Of a stretch of 64,000 nucleotides of DNA, positions 1-7,083 are shown piece after piece. This DNA is from an uncultured Clostridia bacterium. Lineage in GTDB: Bacteria; Bacillota; Clostridia; Oscillospirales; Acutalibacteraceae. Where the stretch lies: NCBI GenBank assembly GCA_947627725.1, contig CANQXE010000007.1, forward strand, positions 1-64,000, given 5' to 3'. A program made the translations under genes and the position numbers. The notes beneath the pieces are model-generated. The model was not told the origin of the DNA. It made no database searches and saw nothing but the letters and a program-made list of their open reading frames with translations. The stretch's first letter is position 1; the number at the start of each line of letters is the position of its first letter.

Positions 1-1103
1 TGCGACAATATAGTATTGCAAAATGCTAACTGGCGTTGTTTGAACCCTAAATTTAATATTCGTTTGCTTGTTTCGCTCAACGAATAAATTGGCGTTCCAT
101 TGTCTTTTTTCTTTTCAATAAGCCCAAGATAGCGACCGGCATCAGTATAGTAGTTGGTCTGCCTTGCGTCAAAAGCATACATATCTGTTACATCCGTTCT
201 GCTCAGTTCTTGGGTGCTTACCAGTTCGCAAAGGTTAATAACTCGCTCAAACTTATCAGCTTGTGGAAATGGAATTTTGGGTTCAGTAACGATTTCCGCA
301 TTTTCCAAAACATTTTGAATATCACTAACAGATATGTTGGTATCCTCAATAGAATAATTCTGTTGTTTCACCAAGCGTAATGAGCTATAATCATTTATAT
401 TTTCAAACTTGTATTCAAATAATCTGTATATTCCGTTCGAGTAGATAAGGAAAATAGGCTTGACGGGTTTAGTAACACGGCTTTGCCATACTCTGAATGG
501 ATAGTACAGTTGTCTAACAAGGAAATCTTCTGAAAGATCTCTTTTCGCTTCAAATAGAGCTAAAGACGAAACGCCCTCGTAGGCAGCATCAATTTCAATT
601 TGAGAATTACTCACATCCACTCGGCGGGCATATCCTGTTTTAGTGTCGGAAATGTCAAATGAGAAATTGCCAGAACCCATACGACCTGAAACAGTTGCTA
701 CTATATCATCGTCTCCCATAAAATCAGAAATAATACCGGAAGCAACAGCACAATTTAGTGCGATAGCTTCACTCGGAATATTTCCAATATCCAAGCTCTG
801 AATATGAGTAGGTAATGATACTCTCGTTATCGGATTATCATTTGGCTCAAATTTATGATAGGCATCAAAATGAGAAATAACATAATTGCCACGAGTTATC
901 GGCAAAATTGCCAATCCGTTGTCGGTGAACAGTTTTGGCAAGTTAATCGTATGGTCAAACTTTGCCATAAGTCGAGGCTCACGATATTCTTTTATTTGAG
1001 AGGCGGAAATCGTAAAGAAACCATTTGCTTCAATATGCTGTAAAATATGATATTTATCAAACAGCCTTTCCCAAGCCTCGTCATTTAGGCTTACATTACT
1101 CAT
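1..1103 (-). CDS. Probable type II restriction endonuclease (PD-(D/E)XK), C-terminus beyond window
   Basis: The frame opens with ATG at 1103 and stays open to the left edge, so about 367 residues are visible and the C-terminus is missing. It starts inside the end of the upstream Dam-type methyltransferase gene (8-nt overlap, ATGAGTAA), which points to translational coupling. A nuclease-like core is visible: Asp172 in QIEIDAAYEG, then LALFEAKRDL with Glu185-x-Lys187, followed by a helix (DFLVRQLYYPFRVWQ), the usual D…ExK layout. With the adjacent adenine methyltransferase this makes a type II restriction-modification pair cutting unmodified DNA in the cytoplasm. The nuclease role is inferred from motif and context. 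I cannot name the family with certainty; it resembles uncharacterised endonuclease-like proteins found beside DpnM-type methyltransferases. Confidence 0.7.
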   Translation of the reverse strand, partial: MSNVSLNDEAWERLFDKYHILQHIEANGFFTISASQIKEYREPRLMAKFDHTINLPKLFTDNGLAILPITRGNYVISHFDAYHKFEPNDNPITRVSLPTHIQSLDIGNIPSEAIALNCAVASGIISDFMGDDDIVATVSGRMGSGNFSFDISDTKTGYARRVDVSNSQIEIDAAYEGVSSLALFEAKRDLSEDFLVRQLYYPFRVWQSRVTKPVKPIFLIYSNGIYRLFEYKFENINDYSSLRLVKQQNYSIEDTNISVSDIQNVLENAEIVTEPKIPFPQADKFERVINLCELVSTQELSRTDVTDMYAFDARQTNYYTDAGRYLGLIEKKKDNGTPIYSLSETSKRILNLGFKQRQLAFCNTILS

Positions 1104-1932
1104 AATTTCTCACCACAACTTCATCGACATCTCCGCGTTTGCTAGCTACGGAGTTTATAGCTCGCTTTGCTTGTACAATTGTTATATTGTACTTGGAATA
1201 TTGTTCTAAGATAAACGGGGTAGCCGAATTTGACAGCATAAATTTAATGCCACGTTTATTTAATTCATCACAGCATTGCCGAAGTCTAATTTGTTCATTT
1301 TTCGAGAACCCACCTTTTGAATAACCCGTGAAACTTGAAGTTTCCGAAATTGGATCATAGGGAGGGTCAAGATAAACAAATGTCCCTTTGCTTATGCCAT
1401 TTAGAACCTCTGCATAGTCCAAAGACGAAAAAGTTACTTTTGCTGTATTGAAATAAGCATTAACTGCACGCAACACTGGCTCATTAACTATATTAGGGTT
1501 ACGATAATTCCCAAATGGAGAATTAAATTCTCCAGCATTATTAACACGGTATAGACCGTTATAGCAGGTTTTGTTCAAATATAAAATTCGAGCAGCCTTT
1601 TCAACATCAGTCAGTAAATCATATTTTTGTTTATCCCTGTCCCAGTCACGAACAGAATAGAAAAAGTCAGACTCATTCTTGTATTGCTTTAATTCCTCAA
1701 CAAGTTCATCAATTTTGTCTTTTATGACGGTGTAAACACAGATTAAATCTGGGTTAATATCATTGATATATGCCGTGTTTGGCTGTAGGTGGAAAAGCAA
1801 CGCTCCACCACCAACAAATGGTTCACAATATGATAAAACTCTTTTTGGTAGTAATGGGGAAAAAGTATCAATTAACTGCCTCTTGCCACCTACCCACTTC
1901 AAAACAGGCGCAACCAACTTGTTTTTCTTCAT
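1096..1932 (-). CDS. Dam/DpnM-type adenine-N6 DNA methyltransferase (class D12)
   Basis: A 278-residue modification enzyme that would transfer a methyl group from S-adenosylmethionine to adenine N6 in the site cut by its partner nuclease. Near the N-terminus is KWVGGKRQ, followed by the AdoMet-binding motif EPFVGGGALLF, the catalytic DPPYDP in a later strand, the Dam-type segment LYLNKTCYNGLYRVN, and the conserved C-terminal RAINS…RGDVDEVVVRNYE. These are hallmarks of the Dam/DpnM/MboI group, so GATC is the likely target, though specificity is inferred. I place the start at the ATG at 1932 because AAAGGGGTG lies 7–8 nt upstream; the frame is open further to 2013 without a good ribosome site. 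The gene lies in a mobile-element scar, so horizontal acquisition is likely. Confidence 0.88.
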   Translation of the reverse strand: MKKNKLVAPVLKWVGGKRQLIDTFSPLLPKRVLSYCEPFVGGGALLFHLQPNTAYINDINPDLICVYTVIKDKIDELVEELKQYKNESDFFYSVRDWDRDKQKYDLLTDVEKAARILYLNKTCYNGLYRVNNAGEFNSPFGNYRNPNIVNEPVLRAVNAYFNTAKVTFSSLDYAEVLNGISKGTFVYLDPPYDPISETSSFTGYSKGGFSKNEQIRLRQCCDELNKRGIKFMLSNSATPFILEQYSKYNITIVQAKRAINSVASKRGDVDEVVVRNYE

Positions 1933-2065
1933 AATAGGCGCACCCCTTTCTCTTGAACATAAAAATTCATAATCTATGATACCACAATCCCCTTTGTTTT
2001 TCAAGATCCCCACTCAAAAATTCAAATAAAAGTAACAACATTGTCAGTACGATTTTTCTGAACAC

Positions 2066-2094
2066 AAGAAAAGCCGCCATCGGTTGACAGCGGC
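2066..2094 (-). terminator. Rho-independent terminator after the parA/tnpV remnant
   Basis: On the minus strand GCCGCTGTC and GATGGCGGC pair (9 bp with two wobble pairs) around the loop AACC, and the stem is followed by TTTTCTTG. It lies 20 nt past the TnpV-like stop and would insulate the restriction-modification pair from the remnant upstream. Confidence 0.7.
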
Positions 2095-2113
2095 AATTCC
2101 CTATGGGCAGGCA

Positions 2114-2528
2114 TCAATTGTAAATCAAATCGCTGTAAACAACCTCGGCGGCTCGGTTGCGGATATTGTTCATAGCCTGCACCCACTTCATACCGTCCTC
2201 GGCTTTGAGTGCTTCGGTGACACCTTCTTTTTCGGTAAGTTCCTTTACCAGCCGTAAAAGCATAGTCTCATCGTGATTAAGAATAACGTCATCAGGCATA
2301 CTGTTATTATTCTGAATAAAGTCTAAAATCTTATCTGCAAGTGTAATTGACAAATTGTCATTATCTTTCCATCCAAGACTGACAGTTAAATCACCCTGTG
2401 GATCAGCGTCAACAAGCAGCACTTTTTTACCTTGCATTGCTAAACCTACCCCCTAAATTGATAGCAGTTGTTGTTTTTCCAACGCCTCCTTTTTGATTGC
2501 ATATCGCAATCGTTTTGCAGTTTGGCAT
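2114..2528 (-). pseudogene. Broken parA fused to the 3' end of a tnpV gene (element scar)
   Basis: An ATG at 2528 with a strong AAAGGAG site opens a ParA/Soj-type ATPase: MPNCKTIAICNQ, then the P-loop KGGVGKTTT. The frame then breaks at a run of five G's on the minus strand (C's at 2449–2453). With four G's it would continue as NLGVGLAMQGKKVLLVDADP, which is what the next frame encodes from 2437 onward. ParA similarity stops near position 2266, after ILNHDE. The rest (LLRLVKELTEKEGVTEAL … VQAMNNIRNRAAEVV … LIYN) matches the C-terminus of TnpV-type proteins of clostridial conjugative transposons. So a frameshift plus a deletion junction have joined two element genes. The ParA call and frameshift are read directly; the TnpV assignment rests on remembered family sequence. 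A product is unlikely to function. Confidence 0.82.
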
Positions 2529-2633
2529 TCCTATACTATCTCCTTTCTATTTTTGAATAAAAAATAAAGGTGGGCAGTTATATATTTCTATACTTACACA
2601 CCTTATAATTCAGAATATTTAATATATGTTATT

Positions 2634-2754
2634 TTGAGGCAACTTTGCAGAAGATTATTTGGTTTTGATTTGCCTCAATTTTTGCCTCAATTTTGCCTCA
2701 AAACGATACGAAAAGTTACGATATTTTATGATAATTCAGTAAATTTTGCCTCAA
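2634..2754. repeat. Cluster of TTTGCCTCAA repeats between element scar and tsf terminator
   Basis: The 10-mer TTTGCCTCAA occurs at 2669–2678, 2681–2690, 2692–2701 and 2745–2754, with an inverted 9-bp copy (TTGAGGCAA) at 2634–2642. The 2529–2837 interval has no other supportable gene. Spacings of 12 and 11 bp between the first three copies are close to one helical turn, as expected for a protein-binding array. Since the array sits at the junction between mobile-element debris and the core gene tsf, arm-type integrase-binding sites at an element end are a reasonable reading. That is inference: no integrase gene is in the window. Confidence 0.55.
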
Positions 2755-2765
2755 ATGAATTGGAT

Positions 2766-2804
2766 ATGAAAAAACGGCTTAAACCCTTTGGTTTTAAGCC
2801 GTTT
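2766..2804 (-). terminator. Terminator of the rpsB-tsf operon
   Basis: Read on the minus strand, AAACGGCTTAAAACC pairs with GGTTTAAGCCGTTT (one-base bulge) across a short loop and runs into TTTTTTC. It lies about 35 nt past the tsf stop codon. Confidence 0.85.
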
Positions 2805-2837
2805 AAATCAAATTATTTTGAAATTTTTGCGGAAGTC

Positions 2838-3776
2838 TTAGCCGTTTATCTGCTTTGCGATTTCTTCTGCGAAATTCTCTTCCCTTTTTTCAAGACCGTC
2901 GCCTTTCATCATACGGATAAAGCCTGTTGCCTTGATTTCTGTTCCGAGTTCCTTGGCAACTGAATCAATGTAGCCCTTAACAGTACCCTTAAAGATATCG
3001 CTGCGTACAAACTCCTGCTCAACAAGGCAGTTTTCGGAATAATACTTGCCCATTTTGCCTGCGGCAATTTTTGCAAGAACGGCTTCGGGTTTAGACGCCA
3101 TTTTAGGGTCCTCTTTCATCTGAGCGGCAAGAATACCCTGCTCATGCTCAACAACCTCGGCAGGAACGCTTTCTCTGTCCAGATATGCGGGGCTCATAGC
3201 CGCAATCTGCATAGCGACATTCTTGCCCATAGCGTCAAACTCTGCTGTATCAGTCTTTGTCTCATCAGCTACATCAAAGCCAATCATAACGCCTACTGCT
3301 CCGCCGCCGTGAATATATGTTGAAACAATACCGTCCATTGTCTCAAAGCGGCGCACCTTCATATTCTCACCAATGGCAAGAACAAGGTCGTTAAGTGTTT
3401 CCGTTACAGTTCTGCCTGTACCGTTAAACTCTGTATTGCAAAGCGTTTCAACATCGGCAGGATTCTCGTCAATTATTGTCTTTGCAACGCCTGTTACAAA
3501 GTCCATAAACTTTTCATTTTTAGCAACAAAGTCTGTCTCTGAATTTACCTCAACAACAACGCCCTTCTTTTTAGCGCTGTCATAATAAGGGAGAACAACG
3601 CCCTCAGCGGCAATTCTTGTTGCCTTCTTCTGTGCGGCAGCAAGACCTCTCTCACGAAGATAATCGATAGCCTTGTCCATATCACCGTCTGACTCAACAA
3701 GAGCCTTTTTACATTCCATCATACCAACGCCGGTCTTCTCACGAAGAGCCTTAACGTCCTGAGCTGTAAATGCCAT
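2838..3776 (-). CDS. tsf: Translation elongation factor Ts
   Basis: EF-Ts recharges EF-Tu by displacing GDP. The 312-residue protein begins with the UBA-like EF-Tu-binding domain, with TGVGMMECKKAL at residues 15–26, followed by the core motif SETDFVAKNEKF that contacts the EF-Tu nucleotide site. Length is in the usual bacterial range. The ATG at 3776 has AGGAGG 8–9 nt upstream. It follows rpsB by 38 nt, the standard bacterial pair, and the two are presumably co-transcribed from the promoter upstream of rpsB. Transcription would end at the hairpin just downstream. Confidence 0.97.
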   Translation of the reverse strand: MAFTAQDVKALREKTGVGMMECKKALVESDGDMDKAIDYLRERGLAAAQKKATRIAAEGVVLPYYDSAKKKGVVVEVNSETDFVAKNEKFMDFVTGVAKTIIDENPADVETLCNTEFNGTGRTVTETLNDLVLAIGENMKVRRFETMDGIVSTYIHGGGAVGVMIGFDVADETKTDTAEFDAMGKNVAMQIAAMSPAYLDRESVPAEVVEHEQGILAAQMKEDPKMASKPEAVLAKIAAGKMGKYYSENCLVEQEFVRSDIFKGTVKGYIDSVAKELGTEIKATGFIRMMKGDGLEKREENFAEEIAKQING

Positions 3777-3814
3777 TATAATATCCTCCTATATTAGTTG
3801 TATTTATAATTAAA

Positions 3815-4564
3815 TTATTCGGCTGTTTCCTCTACTACTGTCTCTTCCTCAGCAGTTTCTTCATCATCAGCCGTATCCTTACCGTCACGTCCCTCAATTA
3901 CAGCGTCGGCAATTGCTCCTGCGATAAGCTTTACCGCACGGATAGCGTCATCGTTACCGGGAATAACATAATCCACTTCATCAGGATCACAGTTTGTATC
4001 AACGATAGCAACGATAGGAAGACCTAATTTCATAGCCTCCGATACTGCGATTCTTTCCTTGCGCGGGTCAACGATGAACATTGCGTTAGGAATTTTCTTC
4101 ATCTCGGTAATACCGCCGAGATACTTTTCAAGCTTTTCAATCTCAAGCTCAAGACCTACAACCTCTTTCTTAGGAAGAAGGTCAAAGGTACCGTCCTCAC
4201 GCATAGCCTTAAGCTGTGCAAGACGTGCTACTCTGCCGCGGATTGTTTTGAAGTTTGTGAGCATACCGCCGAGCCAGCGTGCGTTTACGTACGGCATTGC
4301 GCAACGCTCAGCCTCTTCCTTTACGGAATCCTGAGCCTGCTTCTTTGTACCTACGAAAATAATTGAACCGCCGTCTGCTGCAAGATCGCGAACGAACATA
4401 TAGGCCTCATCAAGCTTCTTAACTGTTTTCTGAAGGTCGATGATATAGATGCCGTTACGCTCTGTGAAGATGTATTCAGCCATTTTGGGATTCCATCTTC
4501 TTGTCTGATGTCCGAAATGAACACCTGCTTCTAAAAGCTGTTTCATTGAAACTACATTTGCCAT
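3815..4564 (-). CDS. rpsB: 30S ribosomal protein S2
   Basis: S2 is a late-assembling protein of the small subunit. The N-terminal signature [15 protein letters not shown] lies at residues 14–28, with [17 protein letters not shown] and [12 protein letters not shown], all typical. Length is 249 residues, and the last ~30 are a low-complexity acidic tail ([16 protein letters not shown]), longer than the common core. The start ATG at 4564 follows AAAAGGAGG. It leads the rpsB-tsf operon. Confidence 0.97.
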   Translation of the reverse strand: MANVVSMKQLLEAGVHFGHQTRRWNPKMAEYIFTERNGIYIIDLQKTVKKLDEAYMFVRDLAADGGSIIFVGTKKQAQDSVKEEAERCAMPYVNARWLGGMLTNFKTIRGRVARLAQLKAMREDGTFDLLPKKEVVGLELEIEKLEKYLGGITEMKKIPNAMFIVDPRKERIAVSEAMKLGLPIVAIVDTNCDPDEVDYVIPGNDDAIRAVKLIAGAIADAVIEGRDGKDTADDEETAEEETVVEETAE

Positions 4565-4676
4565 AATAATTTCCTCCTTTTAAGGTTAATCCTCCGCAAA
4601 GGAATATGGCAGAAGCCGATTAATACACCTACGGCTTATTCCCATGCGTGCGTATTCGCATACATTTTACGAATGC
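4565..4676 (-). promoter_or_regulatory. Structured 5' leader of rpsB (candidate S2 autoregulatory leader)
   Basis: The transcript from the promoter at 4683–4711 would carry about 110 nt before the rpsB start. On the minus strand it contains GGAATAAGCCG … CGGCTTctgccaTATTCC: the inner helix AAGCCG/CGGCTT stacks on an outer GGAATA/TATTCC with a one-sided internal loop. An upstream imperfect stem is formed by ATGTATGCG and CGCACGCAT. Ribosomal protein S2 represses its own message in many bacteria, so this fold is a plausible binding site. I do not recognise a specific named leader family. Confidence 0.5.
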
Positions 4677-4682
4677 TGTGAA

Positions 4683-4711
4683 ATTATAGCAGAAAATACT
4701 TGAAAAATCAA
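4683..4711 (-). promoter_or_regulatory. Sigma-A promoter of rpsB-tsf
   Basis: Minus-strand TTGATT (4706–4711) and TATAAT (4683–4688) are separated by exactly 17 nt, with TGC just before the -10 box. The start point would be near 4676. Confidence 0.85.
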
Positions 4712-4732
4712 GCCATTATTAGAAATTATTAA

Positions 4733-4948
4733 TTATTTATTTACAGCCGTATTATTTGTCCTCCCTAATAAATAATCAACACTAACATCGTAAAAATCAG
4801 CAAGTTTTACTAATGTAGGTGCCGTTAGTTCTATAACACCGTTTTCATACTGAGAATAAGTATTTTGAGAAACATTTAAATATTCAGCAAGCTGTTTTTG
4901 TTTGTAGTCATTATCTTCTCTTAAATACCTAATATTTTGATATTGCAT
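4733..4948 (-). CDS. XRE/Cro-family transcriptional repressor of the peptide/exporter cassette
   Basis: A 71-residue single-domain helix-turn-helix protein (MQYQNIRYLREDNDYKQKQL…), with the recognition region LAEYLNVSQNTYSQYENG and a typical C-terminal half ending in FYDVSVDYLLGRTN. I use the ATG at 4948 because GGGGGTGAT lies 5–6 nt upstream; an in-frame start at 4999 would put its codon in the operator. It has no sensor domain, so any ligand would act on this domain or it simply sets a threshold. It is divergent from the peptide and ABC genes, and two identical dyads lie between them. The natural reading is that it represses both directions. Base composition is markedly AT-rich, like the rest of the cassette and unlike rpsB. 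Confidence 0.85.
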   Translation of the reverse strand: MQYQNIRYLREDNDYKQKQLAEYLNVSQNTYSQYENGVIELTAPTLVKLADFYDVSVDYLLGRTNNTAVNK

Positions 4949-4973
4949 ACTATCACCCCCAATAATATTATGC

Positions 4974-5017
4974 AATATCTGTATTTCAGATATTGACATT
5001 TATCTGTATTTCAGATA
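4974..5017. promoter_or_regulatory. Twin operator dyads for the XRE repressor
   Basis: Two copies of TATCTG-TATTT-CAGATA are present. The first spans 4974–4994 with arms extended to AATATCTG/CAGATATT; the second spans 5001–5017. Their centres are 25 bp apart. The first overlaps the -35 box of the rightward promoter and the second fills the spacer between its -35 and -10 boxes, so binding would block transcription directly. Identical arms and identical 5-nt spacers make chance unlikely. Confidence 0.85.
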
Positions 5018-5021
5018 TAAT
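4993..5021 (+). promoter_or_regulatory. Consensus promoter for the peptide and exporter genes
   Basis: TTGACA (4993–4998) and TATAAT (5016–5021) are both perfect consensus hexamers with a 17-nt spacer. Such a strong promoter covered by two repressor sites implies low basal and very high induced expression. Confidence 0.92.
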
Positions 5022-5062
5022 AATGTTGTTAGCTAACAAATAAATTCAAAAGGAGGGTAACT

Positions 5063-5149
5063 ATGGGTTTCTTATTTGGTAGCATCTGCTATTCTGTTGC
5101 TGTTATTGCAGGAGCAAAATGGTGTGCAAAAGGTAAAAAGAAAAGATAA
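5063..5149 (+). CDS. 28-residue hydrophobic, cationic-tailed peptide, likely exporter substrate
   Basis: A very short gene that standard gene callers would miss. The ATG at 5063 follows AAAAGGAGGGTAACT, an excellent ribosome site, and the frame closes with TAA at 5147–5149. The product begins MGFLFGSICYSV, continues with a hydrophobic stretch (AVIAGA) and ends KWCAKGKKKR, so residues 2–18 are nonpolar and the last eight carry six Lys/Arg. It has two cysteines and no double-glycine leader or LanA-type leader. It is the first gene after a consensus promoter under double repressor control and is followed by an ABC exporter. Candidates are a leaderless bacteriocin, a secreted signal, or a small membrane-active peptide with toxin-like behaviour. 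Translation is strongly supported; function is not known. Confidence 0.72.
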   Translation: MGFLFGSICYSVAVIAGAKWCAKGKKKR

Positions 5150-5162
5150 TAAATAATTATCT

Positions 5163-5194
5163 TGGCGAAGTTGTCTTTACAGCTTCGCCATTTT
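5163..5194 (+). terminator. Hairpin between peptide and ABC genes (leaky terminator/attenuator)
   Basis: TGGCGAAGTTGT pairs with ACAGCTTCGCCA (12 bp with one wobble) around CTTT, followed by only four T's (5191–5194) and then the ribosome site GAGGG of the ABC gene. The short T-tract suggests partial read-through, giving far more peptide mRNA than exporter mRNA. Confidence 0.7.
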
Positions 5195-5206
5195 CGAGGG
5201 AAATTT

Positions 5207-5896
5207 ATGATAGTTTTAGAAAATATTAATAAATCATTTAAAAATAAAAAAGTATTAAGAAATCTCTCTTTAATAGTCAGAGATGGTAAAATAACTGCGT
5301 TAGTGGGAAAAAACGGTTGCGGAAAAACAACTTTAGTAAGGCTTATATCAGGTTTAATTAAACCTGACAGTGGTACAATAATTAATTCTGATAAAAATAT
5401 TGGTGTATTTTTAGGTGGAGATACTAAACTGTATGACAACTTGACAGGATATGAAAATATAAAATTTTTTGCCGGTATGCACAAAATTGATAACAAGCAA
5501 TTCCATAATAGATTTGATGAATTATCTGAAATATTGAAATTTAAAGATTTTGCTAACGAAAAAGCATCTTATTACTCAAGGGGAATGACACAAAAAATAG
5601 GCTTTGCAATATCTGTAATTCACAATCCTAATACAATAATTCTTGATGAACCCTCAACAGGTCTTGATATTATTGCAGCAAATGATGTTATAAACTTTAT
5701 CAATTACTGTAAACATCAAAATAAAACAATTTTAATATCCTCACATAATATGGCAGAAATTTCAGATATGAGTGATTATATAGCCATAATAAAAGACAAA
5801 TCTATCGCCTTATATGATGAAACCAGTGTTTTTTTCAGTAATGCAACAGGAACGGAAAAAACTAACATACTCGCAAATTTTTTGGAGATAAAATAA
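5207..5896 (+). CDS. ABC transporter ATP-binding protein (NatA-like)
   Basis: A 229-residue nucleotide-binding subunit that powers the membrane partner encoded next. Walker A is GKNGCGKTT (residues 34–42), the Q-loop region follows in a shortened form (GVFLGGDTKLYDNL), the signature is YYSRGMTQK, Walker B with the catalytic Glu is TIILDEPSTGLD, and the switch His lies in ILISSHNM. The signature SRGMTQ replaces the canonical LSGGQ, as is common in NatA/CcmA-type exporters. I start at ATG 5207, which has GAGGG 6 nt upstream, not at the in-frame TTG at 5162 that falls in the hairpin. The stop overlaps the permease start (TAATG). AT-rich codon use sets it apart from flanking core genes. Confidence 0.9.
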   Translation: MIVLENINKSFKNKKVLRNLSLIVRDGKITALVGKNGCGKTTLVRLISGLIKPDSGTIINSDKNIGVFLGGDTKLYDNLTGYENIKFFAGMHKIDNKQFHNRFDELSEILKFKDFANEKASYYSRGMTQKIGFAISVIHNPNTIILDEPSTGLDIIAANDVINFINYCKHQNKTILISSHNMAEISDMSDYIAIIKDKSIALYDETSVFFSNATGTEKTNILANFLEIK

Positions 5897-6993
5897 TGAA
5901 TAATGCAATTATCAATATTTTAAACAAAGAACTTAAAAATATTTTCAGAGATAAATTTTTTATAATTATATTAATAGTTCCAATATTTATATTTCCGTTA
6001 ATAAATTTTGGAGCAGAATATATTTTTAATGATTCACAAATTATTTCTAACAAATCAAACATTGCAATAATCAATAATGAAGATATCAGCATTATTAATA
6101 AATACTTTAAAAATAATGATAATTACAAGATCACTAACTCTTCTAACCCCTTTGAATTGTTAAAAAACGGAGACATTGATTTTATAATTATGTCAAATCC
6201 CAATAAAACTATATCTTTTATTTATAATTCAAAATATTATTCTTCACTGTTTAAAGCAACATCATGCGGTGAAAAATTTGAAAAGGAATTAATAAAAGAA
6301 AATAAAATGAAAAATCCATATGCTCTTTCGTGTGTTTTAAAAGATGAAAAAGGAAATTCTACAAATTCAGCATCAATAATTTCTCTTATTACTCCTGTAG
6401 TATTTATTCTTGTTGTTTGTCAGGGAAACTCCTTACTTGCAAACGATATGTTTGCAGGTGAAAAAGAAAGAAAAACGATGGAATTGTTATTATTATCACA
6501 TACCAAAAAAACTACAATTTACTTAGGTAAAGTATTCACATTATTAGTAATTGAGATTTTATGTACTATTTTAAATATACTGTCTTATACTTTTTCAAAT
6601 TATATTACTCCTAATAATCAAAATCACACAAACATAAATAATTTTTTATCACTTATTATATCAGCTGTATCCTTATGTATGATTACTGTATTTATAAGTT
6701 CATTAATATCTTTGCTGTCAAAAACATATAGATGTTCTCAAATTATTAACGAAGTTTTTTCAGTAATCCCAGTATTTGCAGCAATATATTTTTTAATAGA
6801 TAATATAGATATAAGTGATGCTTTAATATCTTTTATACCAATTTTTAATTCAGTAAAATCCATTATAAATACAATGGCTGATGAGATAAATATTCAGTTT
6901 TCCTTATTGTCTTTTACTATAAATTTTGCATACTGTATTTTGATTACCTTAATCAGCAACAAATATATGCGGAGTGAAAAAATATTGAATTAA
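5896..6993 (+). CDS. ABC-2 type exporter permease (NatB-like)
   Basis: A 365-residue membrane partner of the preceding ATPase. One membrane segment near the N-terminus (residues ~22–40, FIIILIVPIFIFPLINF) is followed by an extracytoplasmic domain of ~120 residues. A block of about five further segments begins near ASIISLITPVVFILVV, with the ABC-2 motif ANDMFAGEKERKTMELLLLS between the first two. This topology is that of NatB/ABC-2 exporters. It overlaps the ATPase gene by one base, so the two are translationally coupled. With the peptide upstream and no other substrate gene, the simplest role is export of, or immunity to, the 28-residue peptide; this is inference from position. Very AT-rich. 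Confidence 0.88.
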   Translation: MNNAIINILNKELKNIFRDKFFIIILIVPIFIFPLINFGAEYIFNDSQIISNKSNIAIINNEDISIINKYFKNNDNYKITNSSNPFELLKNGDIDFIIMSNPNKTISFIYNSKYYSSLFKATSCGEKFEKELIKENKMKNPYALSCVLKDEKGNSTNSASIISLITPVVFILVVCQGNSLLANDMFAGEKERKTMELLLLSHTKKTTIYLGKVFTLLVIEILCTILNILSYTFSNYITPNNQNHTNINNFLSLIISAVSLCMITVFISSLISLLSKTYRCSQIINEVFSVIPVFAAIYFLIDNIDISDALISFIPIFNSVKSIINTMADEINIQFSLLSFTINFAYCILITLISNKYMRSEKILN

Positions 6994-7005
6994 CTAATTA
7001 AATCA

Positions 7006-7042
7006 AAAAGCTATCAGAAAGAATTTTTTTCTGATAGCTTTT
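7006..7042. terminator. Bidirectional terminator between the exporter and gatD
   Basis: AAAAGCTATCAGAAA (7006–7020) pairs perfectly with TTTCTGATAGCTTTT (7028–7042). A/T runs on both sides let it end transcription of the permease from the left and of murT-gatD from the right. Confidence 0.9.
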
Positions 7043-7083
7043 AATTTATATTGCGTGTAAAATTATTCGACAAAAACAATAAC

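Noticed and set aside
5089-5496. Minus-strand 135-codon frame over the peptide and ABC genes
   Set aside because: Overlaps three supported plus-strand elements (peptide gene, hairpin, ATPase) and has no start signals.
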